Assembly: GCF_024763615.1 (NCBI RefSeq)
Contig: NC_077223.1
Span: 98,146,627 to 98,210,626, forward strand
Direction of reading: 5' to 3'
DNA: 64,000 nt
Origin: Phlebotomus papatasi
Lineage: Eukaryota; Arthropoda; Insecta; Diptera; Psychodidae
Under the pieces are notes generated by a model. It saw only the letters and a program-made list of their open reading frames with translations. It searched no databases and was not told where the DNA came from. Position 1 is the stretch's first letter; every line of letters starts with the position of its first letter. Of the stretch, positions 44,201 through 53,276 are shown piece by piece. The position numbers and the translations under genes were made by a program.

Positions 44201-44640
44201 GCACTAGCTTCTTATCTTTAAGTAGCCGTTCTGTGTCCGCCTGACCCAGTTCCTGGGCCAGTTGTTGGGTGACTTTGAGTTCTGGCACTGAATGAACCAT
44301 CGGTACAGAAGCCTCCGATGGATTACCATTTTCATTCTGTCGCAAATCTGCTCCACAGTTGGCGCACATGTCCTTGATTACGGTCGTATGGCTGCAATCC
44401 TGAACTTCAGGAGTTGAATCTCTAAAAAAAAAAGTATCAAAATCCCTAATTTGTTCTCTTGCAATATCTGTGAAATCTCAATTCCATATTCAGTCAAATC
44501 CCGCCAAAAAAATTTGCATTATTTTAGCGGGAAAAACTAGGGCAAAAAAATGGCGCGGAGCTTTACCCTCTTCCGACGGTGCTGCCTCTATTTTTCCGAA
44601 CGACGCCATGAGCAGATCGAAAAAGAATGGTTGACTTCAT
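35269..44640 (-). CDS. Fcp1: RNA polymerase II CTD phosphatase FCP1
   Basis: Four exons on the minus strand, 44640-44567, 44421-43709, 40176-38995 and 35402-35269, join in frame to 700 residues. Exon 2 has CSHTTVIKDMCANCG, then the catalytic FCP homology domain with DLDQT (nucleophile D102, D104), FGARNYAHMIA, SRDECF and CIIDDREDVW. Exon 3 has an acidic Glu/Ser-rich stretch, then a BRCT domain at about residues 422-512 (NIVFSGLVPS, DTTHLVAA, IVSPDWLWSCAERW). The last exon gives the conserved acidic end (DWNMMGAALEREFLGLD). It removes phosphates from the RNA polymerase II tail to recycle the enzyme. The first exon (MKSTILFRSAHGVVRK) is short, so most of the lipoyl-like N-terminal region of other FCP1 proteins is absent; this exon is the least certain. 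Introns 2 and 3 are 3.5 kb each and filled with transposon relics. Confidence 0.9.
35506..36571. mobile_element. TIR element with GGGTAAGTGCTCATAATTTT ends, TA target duplication
   Basis: The left end GGGTAAGTGCTCATAATTTT pairs with AAAATTATGAGCACTTCCCC. TA flanks both sides (35504-35505, 36572-36573). It is 1066 bp with no recognisable transposase. It sits in the last Fcp1 intron. A related terminus without a partner is near 19515. Confidence 0.8.
36838..37137. repeat. CG-rich degenerate minisatellite
   Basis: About ten imperfect copies of a 27-30 base unit of the type CCGCGAAAAAATTCGCGCCC. It is far richer in CpG than the surrounding intron, and frames on the minus strand show the same periodicity. 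It lies in the last Fcp1 intron and is probably not coding. Confidence 0.75.
37182..37206. repeat. (GA)n microsatellite
   Basis: About twelve GA dinucleotides in a row, in the last Fcp1 intron. Confidence 0.8.
37322..38624. mobile_element. Possible piggyBac-type MITE (CTCTTTCGTC ... GGAAAGAG-TTAA)
   Basis: The left side reads TTAA-AA-CTCTTTCGTC and the right side GGAAAGAG-TTAA, like the ends of the piggyBac element at 57296 (CTCTTTCGCG). Internal repeats near the ends, GGGACTCTGGGTACCCATG at about 37339 and GGGGACGAGAGTTCCCATG at about 38477, are inverse relatives. It is about 1.3 kb in the last Fcp1 intron. The left TTAA is offset by two bases, so this is tentative. Confidence 0.42.
38075..38226. 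repeat. Hairpin with an internal 30-base direct duplication
   Basis: Arms TGAGCAAAGAGAAGAGAA (from 38075) and TTCTCTTCTCTTTGCTCA (to 38226) are perfect reverse complements. The loop holds AATTTATTAGCCCCTTGCGG twice, 30 bases apart. It may be a small foldback transposon; no flanking duplication is clear. Confidence 0.6.
38792..38811. repeat. 20-base perfect palindrome rich in GGCC
   Basis: CCGTCCGGCCGGCCGGACGG is its own reverse complement. It is strikingly GC-rich for this intron and lies just upstream of the repeat at 38847-38955. Confidence 0.7.
38847..38955. repeat. Interspersed repeat with a terminal hairpin, copy 1
   Basis: Matches 42790-42902 (GCATCAGGGATG, TATACCCTGT, AACAATAGGTGTGATTATG). 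Both copies end in a short hairpin AGGTGTGATT...AATCACAYCT. It lies in Fcp1 intron 3, ending about 40 bases from the exon 3 splice donor. Confidence 0.6.
40341..40616. mobile_element. MITE with 30-bp termini (AGTGATAAACCCAGATAAGC)
   Basis: The left end AGTGATAAACCCAGATAAGC continues through TTATGGTAGCT; the right end is AGCTACCATAAGCTTATCTG through GGCTTATCACT. The arms are nearly perfect over about 30 bases. It is 276 bp in Fcp1 intron 2. Single related ends lie at 40187 and 35425 beside the exon 3 and exon 4 splice acceptors of the same gene. Confidence 0.78.
40863..41690 (+). pseudogene. 3' fragment of a LINE reverse transcriptase ORF
   Basis: The frame encodes the region after the RT active site (FSDQVKNLGIIFNTTLSWSD, LPFCNNGAELFFPADSD, RYIINRRDHITPYR, CPAYLSSLL). 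After a G run at 41341 the reading quality drops. It ends in a short (ATT)n tail at about 41669-41684, as LINE insertions do. It is 5' truncated, in Fcp1 intron 2, in the antisense direction to the gene. Confidence 0.7.
41720..42470. pseudogene. LINE fragment with inverted 5' part
   Basis: On the minus strand (about 42012 down to 41720) lies the RT thumb region (CTLHVNGKSLTRVEKVEHLG, VLFISDGRFHTELSSRIG). On the plus strand from about 42012 follows what should come next in the same protein (KLSVFKAVFILTYGHEIWIM, LLFRVERSQLRWYVHV), with a few frame breaks. Such head-to-head order is the classic result of twin priming during LINE insertion. Non-functional. Confidence 0.68.
42790..42902. repeat. 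Interspersed repeat with a terminal hairpin, copy 2
   Basis: Same family and orientation as 38847-38955; ends in AGGTGTGATTATGTAAG-AATCACATCT. The remaining intron to 43708 is AT-rich with nothing recognised. Confidence 0.6.
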
Positions 44641-45000
44641 TGTCTCGTATTTTCAGCAAATATTTCACAACACCAGCTGATTCATGTGTCACGGACAATG
44701 AAATATCAATTACAACACACCCCACTACACAATATTAATGGATTTTACAATTAATTTGCATTTTATTGCTGTGAATTTTTTGTAAACTGCAAAATTTTTC
44801 TCCTTTGACAACACCACTGACACGGGAATTTGACTGTCCGGAAATTTTTTTCCCCGCTACGATTTTTCGAATATGTCTTCGCTGTCAGCGTTTGGTGGCG
44901 CTGGGTGTCGTTGTTTTTGTTTATAGTGCAAATGTCAACAAATTTGTGATTATTTTTTGGTGTTTTTGTGTATTTCCTGGACTAAATTCTGTAAAGTGAA
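44641..45000. promoter_or_regulatory. Shared 5' region between Fcp1 and calypso
   Basis: Head-to-head start codons are 360 bases apart, so both promoters lie here. No TATA box stands out. The sequence CTGTCAGCG near 44883 is the only GC-richer patch. Confidence 0.5.
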
Positions 45001-46311
45001 ATGCCAGTGGATATAAATCGTCTGACAGAGGGATGGTTGGAGTTGGAGAGTGATCCGGGATTGTTTACACTGCTGCTGGAGGACTTTGGTGTGGAGGGGG
45101 TTCAAGTGGAGGAGATCTATGACCTACAGAAGCCACTGGAGGGACCGGTATATGGATTTATCTTCCTATTCCGGTGGATTGAGGAGCGCCGAGCAAGGCG
45201 AAAAATTGTGGAGACAATTGACATTTTCGTGAAGGATGAGGAAGCGGTTAATTCAATCTTCTTTGCCCAGCAAATGGTTCCAAATAGCTGCGCCACCCAT
45301 GCCTTGCTCTCAGTTCTACTGAATTGCTCAGGACTCCATCTGGGTGATACACTGGGGCGCCTAAAGGTACACACGAAGGGCATGTGTCCAGAGAACAAAG
45401 GTTGGGCTATTGGAAATACGCCAGAACTAGCCTGTGCACACAATTCTCACGCAATGCCTCAGGCCAAGAGACGTCTGGACAAGAGCAGTGGCGTCTCCAC
45501 GGGACGCTTCACCGGAGAGGCCTTCCACTTTGTCAGTTTTGTGCCCATCAATGGACATCTCTTTGAATTGGATGGCCTCAAGCCCTTTCCGATGGATCAT
45601 GGTCCGTGGGAAGAACGGGAGGATTGGACGGATAAATTCCGACGCATCATGGCTGATCGCCTTGGAATCTCAACTGGTGAACAGGATATTCGGTTCAATC
45701 TGATGGCTGTTGTACCCGATAGACGCATCGCCATCACTCATAAGCTAAAGATGCTCAAGACAAATCAAGCAATAGTTACTGCCGCCCTGGAAAAACTGCT
45801 AAAAGCTACAAATACCAAACCAGACCACAATTCCACATCCCATGATCCTTTGAAGGTGGAAGTGGACAGCAACAACATCAATAATTGTGGGCATCCGGAG
45901 GAAAATCACAATGATAGGAATTCCATCAAGGAGGAACCACCCGAATCATCACATTCCCACTCCCCGCAGCATTTTCTCGAGCCTCAGGCATTCTCACCCA
46001 AGGATCTCCTGGCACTGCTGAAGAATCTGGAGAGCGAAATAGCCACCACGGAGCAGCATCTCAGTGATGAGAATGACAAAAGGGCCATGTTCAAAGTCGA
46101 TGATTGTCGACGAACTCACAACTACGATGAGTTCATTTGCACTTTTCTCAGTATGCTGGCACATGAGGGGGCTCTGGGAGAGCTCGTATCGCAGCACCTC
46201 CTATTGCCCCGGAAGATTCCAACAGCGGCCAAGAGATCACCCAGCAGCACCGGCAAGGGGGCTGGCGGGAAGCGTCGCCGGGGGAAGAATAAGTGTCGTC
46301 GTCGCAAGTAG
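45001..46311 (+). CDS. calypso: Ubiquitin C-terminal hydrolase calypso (BAP1 homologue)
   Basis: A single-exon ORF of 436 residues. The UCH domain starts at GWLELESDPGLFTLLLEDFG. The catalytic set is visible: oxyanion Q91, Cys97 (VPNSCATHALLSVLLN), His176 (EAFHFVSFVPINGHLFELDG) and Asp191. The C-terminal domain (TFLSMLAHEGALGELV) and a very basic tail (KRRRGKNKCRRRK) match BAP1/Calypso, where they bind Asx/ASXL and DNA. Together with Asx the protein forms the PR-DUB complex, which removes ubiquitin from histone H2A K118/119 at Polycomb targets. The fly protein has about 471 residues, so the linker is a little shorter here. The ATG at 45001 follows GTGAA and starts at the expected residue. Confidence 0.94.
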   Translation: MPVDINRLTEGWLELESDPGLFTLLLEDFGVEGVQVEEIYDLQKPLEGPVYGFIFLFRWIEERRARRKIVETIDIFVKDEEAVNSIFFAQQMVPNSCATHALLSVLLNCSGLHLGDTLGRLKVHTKGMCPENKGWAIGNTPELACAHNSHAMPQAKRRLDKSSGVSTGRFTGEAFHFVSFVPINGHLFELDGLKPFPMDHGPWEEREDWTDKFRRIMADRLGISTGEQDIRFNLMAVVPDRRIAITHKLKMLKTNQAIVTAALEKLLKATNTKPDHNSTSHDPLKVEVDSNNINNCGHPEENHNDRNSIKEEPPESSHSHSPQHFLEPQAFSPKDLLALLKNLESEIATTEQHLSDENDKRAMFKVDDCRRTHNYDEFICTFLSMLAHEGALGELVSQHLLLPRKIPTAAKRSPSSTGKGAGGKRRRGKNKCRRRK

Positions 46312-46696
46312 GAGACAGCAGCATCGAATATGCCTCTATCAGCCTCTTTCCAATGTAAATAAGCATTTTTTTCTCAAAGCGCACGTGTCTTTTTTTTGTC
46401 CTTTTTGCGCGGCATTTTCGAAATTTTTTGTCAATTTCTGGATTTTCAATATCGCCGCATGATGGCGCTACTATTCTGCCACGCTGTCAGTGTGAATGTT
46501 CCGGAGTAGCCGAAGCCCACTGCAAAACGAGACAGAGTGCATTCGACAGCATACAAAGTTGCACGCGAAAAAGTCCGTGGAAAAAAGAAACGTGAAAATT
46601 TTATCACTGAAATTCAATTGCAATCAGCTGAATTTACGCATACAGAGCCTGCAGTTTGCAGTTTGTTTTCTTGGTCGTGTATCATTTGTTTATCGT

Positions 46697-49600
46697 ATGT
46701 CCATCCAGAATCTAAATACATTCGGTAAGTGGGGAATCATTTTTTTATCTGCCTCCATCACCATATCCAAGATGGCGTTGAGTTTTCTTTTGATGTCATT
46801 GTTCAATGAAAAACATCCCGTTGAGCGATTTTCCTCATGTTTTCCTCCATTGGGGGTACAATTTATGGGTTTTTGCTTCTGGAAACATCCATAGAGTGAA
46901 CTTTCTGAAGGAGATTCGTCAGTTTTTCCTTGATCAATTTCCCCAATTTGCAAGAAAGAGACGATGACTCATGGACAAATTTCGTCATTGCAATTTCTTG
47001 GAAAGTCTGGGTATTTTTTTTATGAGCTCAATAGAAAGTAAAACATTTAACCTAATTCAAGAGACTACAAGGCCTCTTTGGCAGGGAAATTCTCTCAAAG
47101 AGAAAAAGTATTCCTTGATTTCTGTATGCAGTAATTTTACAGTTAAATGGCCACATGAATTATTACTGCGTCATTTTCTCTTTGAACTTCTCGAAGCATC
47201 TCTGGGGATTCTTTGTGTGCTGGATGTTAGAGAAACTACAGTGAAAGAATTAATAGCGAGAAAAGTAAATTTCGCGGAAATATTGAGAGAAATTCAGTGG
47301 ACTTTGGCATTGTTTATAGAAAGATCATGAATGGAAAATTTGCCAATACTACAGAATCTATCCAAAAATGATGAGGCAGACAATTGGAGTCAACAAAAAA
47401 AACTCATATATTTCTGGAATTACGCATTTGTCAGACTGATTCTCTTGCTGGGGCTTATCGAACAAAGAGACACTGCATTGAGTAAATATTGTTTGTCCTC
47501 CAAGTGCACTCATTTAAAAGGCGATAAAGATAGAAATGTTGGGGAAAAATCAGTAATTTTGAGCCACGAAGAGCCTTGAGGGGGTTTCTCAATTGACTCT
47601 GTTGGAGTATGCTTGACCTACTTTTTGGGAGATGGAGTCAGCCCCGAAAATCACGGAAGTCGCGTAATATGAGGCACTAACAGTAGATTTGCAAATTATA
47701 GTTGATGCTCCCAAGGAGCTTCTCAAGCTTAATCCTAATTTGGTGTGCTAATCAAGAGACACACCCTTGAGGATTGTGCACTCTACTTTAGGGGAGACCA
47801 TAAAGGCAGAATTAGCCACGGATGGTATTAGGTAATAGTGCATTAGGGGAAAGCGCGCTACTTTCGGACGACTCAAGCTTCGCACAATTCAATTTTTTCT
47901 CTATGTTCCTTATGGATTTCACTCACAACTCTTTTCTGAAATCTTGAGGCATTGGACTAGCTATTAAAATATAATATTACAATGGGCCAAAAACATTTTT
48001 TTTTACATTGAAAAAAAAAATGGTTTGTGCGAAGCATAAATCGCCCGAAGGTAGCGCGCTTTTCCCTATAGTTTTCTTTACAAAAAATATTGAGTCTTTA
48101 TTCAAAGTAATTAACTCCCTCCCTATTCATTGAGATAATATAATGTCATTTGCTGACAAAATTTGCGCCGGTATCCCTACACGTCTAATCCTTATAGAGA
48201 TTCAATATTTATTAAAAACATCTTATGGTTTTTCTAAAATGCAAATAAAAATCTTCGCATAGAACAAGTACGATAAGTACATTTTACAAACTCATTAGCT
48301 CAAAGTAGTAAAAAGTCTTATAGCAAACCTTAATACGAAATTTCACTTTGAAGAGGAATGTTAAATTAAAACTTATAACTCTTATTCTATTTGCCAGTGT
48401 TGGAATATCTTAAGACTTATTTCGATTATCTCAAATCTCAATAAATACTGTATTATCTCTTGGAACATTAAAAGTGTACAAAACTGCTACTAGAATTCTT
48501 AATGTAGGGCAAAACTTATACCCAACGTAGAATAGATTCTGTTGTGTAAACACGTTTTCGTCATTTCAGTGAGAGTGACAGAGATCTAAATCTAGTCATC
48601 TCGCTTATAGGGAGTTCTGAAAACATATTTATTTAACAAAAGTTAAAGTTGTTAATTTATTTAACAAAAGTTATTGTGCGCTGGGCATAATTCCCAGCCC
48701 ACAATAACTTTTGTTTCGTAAACACGTTTTTGACATTTCAATGAGAGGGAGTGAGATCTAGATCTAGTCATTTCTTTCACTTTCATAGACAATTCTGAAA
48801 ACATTTAAAAACAAAAGTTAATGTGCGCTGGTCATAATACCCGGCGTACAATAATTTTTGTTTGTAAACTTGTCTTCAAAATTGCATATGAGAAAGAGCG
48901 ATATGACTATATTTAGATTTCATTCGCTCTCGTTAAAATACCAAGAACATATTTAGAAAACAAAAGTTATTGTGCATTAGCCATAAATTAAAGCAAGATC
49001 TAGTCATCTCGCTCATACTTATAGAAGATTTTGAAAACATGTTTACAAACAAAACTTATTGTGCGCTGGTCATTAAACTTAAAACTAGGGCAGCAGTAAA
49101 CATAGGTTAATTGTAAACACTGCGATTTTTTAAATTAGAAAGGATGAAACCTAGGATTCAATATATTGGGGAGTCTTGTCCTCTGAAGAAGAGGTCGACA
49201 TCCAAGTAGTGTAAACATAAAAATCAGTGTTTACATCTACCCCATATTTTACTACTGCCTCAGTTTCCTCTACAACATCCGATTTGGGTTTTTCAAAAGG
49301 TACGGATAATTTTTGTTTAGCCGAAACAGATAACTGATTTCTACATTAGTAGAAAAATAACATCTAAAAAACAAATTTTTTAGTTTGTGAGAGTGAAAGA
49401 GATCTAAATCTAGCCATTTCACTCACTTTAATAGCAGTTTTAATAGGCATTATGCATCTGGCAGAATCACATTGATAATCAAATGCTCTCCTTTTTACCC
49501 TAGTTTACGCATTTTCATTACAATTCTTACGCAAGTTCTCAATTACCGTATTACTTTATCTAATACTTTGAGGCACTAGATGAAAATAATATAGGAAAAT

Positions 49601-51193
49601 TGAAGAAATGCAACGAAAATATGATAGCGATAAAGAAAACTACGAATTATTTCTTGTACAGTTTTTTTTTTGCTTACCGTTTGTCGCATGCTCGTTTTAT
49701 TTCTACAATTTTCTTATATTATTTTCATATACTGCCTCAGGCTCAGAGTATATGATGAGGTAATATAGTAGTTGAGAATTTGCGTAAGAATTGCAATGAA
49801 AATGCGTAAATTAAGAAAAAATGCTGAGACTTTGACGTTGACGGAGAGCATTGGCACTGTCAATATGATTCTGCCCTAAATCCAGTCATCTCGCTTACCC
49901 TAATAGGCTCGAAAACATATTTACAAAAGTTATTGTGCGTTAGGCATTATTTTTATGAAAATTGTTCCTATGTGCACTGATTTTTTTGAAGGAAAAGACT
50001 GAAATGAATTTCTATGAAATAGATAGGAATTTTGAAGACATTGTTTTGGCTTCTACACATTAGAAAAAATTATGTCCATATTTAACAGTTTTTCGTACAC
50101 CAATTGTTGGCGATTTATATCAATATGGACATATATTTGCCTGGTCTGTAGAGGTCATAACATATTTATACATTGAAAGAAATTTTCGTAAAAATCGTAT
50201 TTTGAAGAAAATCGATTGTACCACACTATAGAGGGACATCTTAAAATTCTGTCAAAAAGACAAATTTATTAACAAATCTCGCTCCTAATGAGTAGTTTCT
50301 GACCTTAATTGACACACTACAAAAAAATCCGTTAATATTTAAAAGAAAATTGAAGAATTTTTTTTACGCGTAGGAAAAACTGTATTTTTTGAATTAAGTA
50401 AGGCCTCTATACATTGGGAGAAATTTTTGTCAAATTTTTTTTGTTTTCAAGGAAATCGTCTGCACTGTAGGTGGAAATGTCAAAATTATGTCAAAAATGC
50501 AGATTTTGACGAAATTTCTCCCAATGACATAAGTTTGACAGAAAAAAAAATTAATTCAAAATTCCAATTTTGTTTAAAAACAATGTGTAAACTATTTTTC
50601 TTTTCAATCAATTTGTGAACTTAAATTTTCAAGACTTTTTTTGTTTGTTTATGTAAAGAAATCTTTAGATTTATTTTACTAAATGTAAATTGATGCAATA
50701 AGAAGATATTCATAGTCGAAATTCAATGCCCATGTCTTGGATTGGATAATTCAAAATATTTATTTTTATTAAAATAATTTGAGTAATAATTTATTTTGTC
50801 TTGGACTGCTTTTAGACCCCTTTGCAGATGCAATCAAGGGTGCTGATGAAAATGTGCAAGACGGACTTGTACATATAAGAATTCAACAGAGGAATGGTCG
50901 CAAGACACTAACTACTGTTCAAGGGCTTTCCTCGGAGTATGACCTGAAGAAGATTGTGCGAACATGTAAAAAGGTAAAGGAATTTGGAATTGAAGTAATT
51001 TTTCAATGTGATTGCAAATGTAAACTTTGTGGTGTGATATTTTCAGGAATTTGCGTGCAATGGGACTGTAATTGAGCACCCAGAGTACGGTGAAGTGTTG
51101 CAACTGCAAGGTGACCAGCGTGAAAATATTTGTCGCTGGCTTACTAAATCCGGGCTCGCCAAGGCGGAGCAGCTCAAAGTGCACGGATTCTAA
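46697..51193 (+). CDS. eIF1: Translation initiation factor eIF1 (SUI1)
   Basis: Three exons, 46697-46724, 50816-50973 and 51047-51193, join in frame to 110 residues, the same length as in Drosophila. The protein starts MSIQNLNTF-DPFADAIKG, followed by the SUI1 fold: DGLVHIRIQQRNGRKTLTTV, then EYDLKKIVRTCKK, EFACNGTVIEHPEYGEVLQL and QGDQRENICRWL. It ends LKVHGF. eIF1 binds the 40S subunit near the P site and enforces start-codon selection. The first intron is 4.1 kb, very long for such a small gene, and packed with palindromic MITEs. It starts 386 bases after the calypso stop. Confidence 0.96.
47846..48066. mobile_element. MITE with GGGGAAAGCGCGCTAC ends, TA target duplication
   Basis: The left end GGGGAAAGCGCGCTAC pairs with GTAGCGCGCTTTTCCC. 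TA flanks both sides (47844-47845, 48067-48068). It is 221 bp; the arms continue to CTTCGCAC/GTGCGAAG. In eIF1 intron 1. Confidence 0.82.
48535..49090. repeat. Cluster of about four palindromic MITE copies
   Basis: Units of about 130 bp recur, each a palindrome: AACTTTTGTTT-GTAAAC on one side, a centre with AGATCTAGATCTAGTCAT, and GAAAAC-ACAAAAGTTATTGT on the other. Unit joints such as TTATTGTGCGCTGGGC...GCCCACAATAA are themselves inverted repeats. Another copy is at 21485-21625. Parts of one more flank the foldback at 49460-49876 (49385-49440 and 49880-49945). Confidence 0.7.
49460..49876. mobile_element. Foldback MITE, second copy of the 5882 family
   Basis: The left end GGCAGAATCACATTGATAAT pairs with ATATGATTCTGCCC, and TA follows on the right (49877-49878). 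The arms are about 200 bp with more mismatches than in 5882-6285. It appears to have landed within a unit of the palindrome cluster. In eIF1 intron 1. Confidence 0.72.
50400..50530. repeat. Small inverted repeat (ATTGGGAGAAATTT arms)
   Basis: ATTGGGAGAAATTTTTGTCA near 50416 and TTTTGACGAAATTTCTCCCA near 50502 are reverse complements with few mismatches. They resemble the arms of the 117-bp MITE at 20562-20678. In eIF1 intron 1. Confidence 0.55.
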
Positions 51194-52480
51194 AGGAGAA
51201 GTAAAAGGCGCAAAGGAAAAAAAAAAGAAAGTAAAGTAACGAAGAAAAGCTTGAAAAAAAAACACAGGACAACGTTGGAGATTTGAAGAAGGATAAACAA
51301 AGGAGATTCAATACTGACTAAAGCAAAAAAAAAAATAAAAGAAAGAAAAACAAGAAAATCTCAGAAGGAAGCTGAATGCAAGATAGTTAGCAAAAAAAAG
51401 AAGAAATTAAAGAGGAGAAAATATAGCGAAAAAAGAAAAAAGAGAAACAAGTGACGTCAACAATTATCAATTTAATGCCGAAAGCAGCGAGAGGTGGCAG
51501 CAAAGGGGGCGGACGTGGAAATTTTCCGTAATTTGAGTTCAAATGCAGAATTAAGTAATAACAAAAAAACTTTTATTTTAATGAGACAGATTATTAATTG
51601 AAAAAACAAAGAAATATTTTGCAAAATTCATAATACAAAAAATCCTTTGAAGAAAAAAAAATAAACGAAACTTGTTCAAATGTAATTTCTCCCTAAATAT
51701 TTTTTGGGCAAACTAAAAGAAGAAAAAAAAACATAAATAAAATAAAAACTCAATGATTCTCCATTAAAAAAAATTTACAGTATCAAGTTGAAATATTATA
51801 ATAACGGAATAATAAAAAAAAACAGAATGATATTCTTTAAACTTTTTCATAATTAAATGTAAAAGGAAAGATAATAGATTTTAGTAGACAATTTTCCCTT
51901 TCTCTGTGTTAAAGAAAACGTTAAAAAAAAGAAGAAGAAAAAAGTTGAAAGGACAAGAAAGTGCGAAACTTTCTTTTTGACTTTGTAACGAGATTTAATT
52001 TTTTTTTGTTTTTATATTAAACAAGAAACATTTCTGTGAGATAATGAAAATCACGTGGAATTTACTGAGATGACACTTGATGGAATAAGCTTGAAAAAGA
52101 TAAAAAAAGGAAAAATAAATCAGTCATCAAGGTATATTTTTTAGGAAAAATAGAATCTTAAAGCGAAAACGCGTTATCAAATATAAAATCCGCAAAAGGA
52201 AGGAAGGAAGAAAAGCCGCTAGACGAAAAAGAATGTAAATGGATTTATCTCAATGCACAGTCAATTGTTTGCATTAAGAAATGTATCTTGGAGCAATTGA
52301 TGTTTTCAGAGAGTGTGGATATTTGTTTTTCTCAGTCACACACCAATCAAATTTAGGACAATTTTTCCTCTTTATATTCCTTTTTTTAATTTGAGAATGC
52401 CCTAATTTTTTTCTACAATTTTTTTTTGAAACATTTCACTGGAAAACTAATTTACAACTGAATAAACTATAGATGGAAAG
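51194..52480 (+). other. Purine-rich 3' UTR and downstream region of eIF1
   Basis: About 1.25 kb after the eIF1 stop the plus strand is strongly A- and G-rich, with many AAAAAAGAAAG runs and few pyrimidines. It ends with AATAAA at 52461-52466, which may be the main polyadenylation signal, although several AATAAA sequences occur earlier. No protein is encoded. The strand asymmetry supports transcription as one long 3' UTR. Confidence 0.5.
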
Positions 52481-52763
52481 CTTACCTTAAAAAAAACTGG
52501 TGTTATTTTTTTTATCTTTTGTGGCTGTTATGCACACTGCCAATGCTACAAACGGATAAAGTGGCTCCTTTTCTCAGCCCAGAACCAATTAAACATTAAT
52601 AAATTCAATATGATTCATGGTTAATTTTTTTTCTTCATAACATTTAAAATTTACTGAATAAAAATTATTGAGTAAAATTGGTAAGTTTTTAATTTGATGG
52701 TACGTAAAAAGATGAACCATGTGATGCCCAATTTGCGGATTGGCCAGGAAGAAAAAATATGAG

Positions 52764-52835
52764 TGCGTCAGCCGAGAATCGAACTCGGATCAACTGCTTG
52801 GAAGGCAACTATGCTAACCATTACACCACTGACGC
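52764..52835 (-). tRNA. tRNA-Gly: tRNA-Gly, anticodon TCC
   Basis: On the minus strand this 72-base gene starts GCGTCAGTGGTGTAATGGTT and closes with CTGACGCA. The acceptor stem pairs fully (GCGTCAG/CTGACGC). A box TGGTGTAATGG and B box GTTCGATTC are intact. The anticodon loop CTTCCAA carries TCC (positions 52802-52800), so it decodes GGA. A T-rich run follows at 52757-52752 as a polymerase III terminator. There is no intron and the sequence looks functional. Confidence 0.96.
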
Positions 52836-53276
52836 CACGGAATTCAGACGAGAAGAATTGGAGTGGGTCGAAAGTGATCTCTCTAATTCGTGTATACAAC
52901 GTAGCAGAGTCGCTTGAATTTAATCATGGATTATCAAAAGTTTTTCACAGCCGGCAGTCCGTCCGAGCTTTCTTCTAACATGAAATCTTATTAACTTCCA
53001 AACCCTCGAAACTAAGATTCGGGCAAAGGAGACAACCTTATGAAGATTTCCTCTTTCGCAAGTGATCAATCTCATTTTTAGTACAGGAGGTTGGGGCAGA
53101 TTCACGCAGCTGAACAATTTTTCAGGACTCATTTGCCAAAAGAATATGAAAAATATGAACCATATTCAAAATAACTATCTACAGGGAGTTCCGCTTTCAT
53201 GTAATTCTCGCGAATTCTAGAGACCGAAAAAAAGGAGACTTCTTTTAACACTTCATAGAACCCTAACTAAAAGTGT

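Noticed and set aside
44550..44738. Plus-strand ORF over the Fcp1 first exon
   Set aside because: It overlaps the Fcp1 5' end antisense and matches no protein family that I know.
46971..47579. Two open frames in eIF1 intron 1 as a nested gene
   Set aside because: No domain or splice structure I could support; amino-acid composition looks like translated AT-rich intron.
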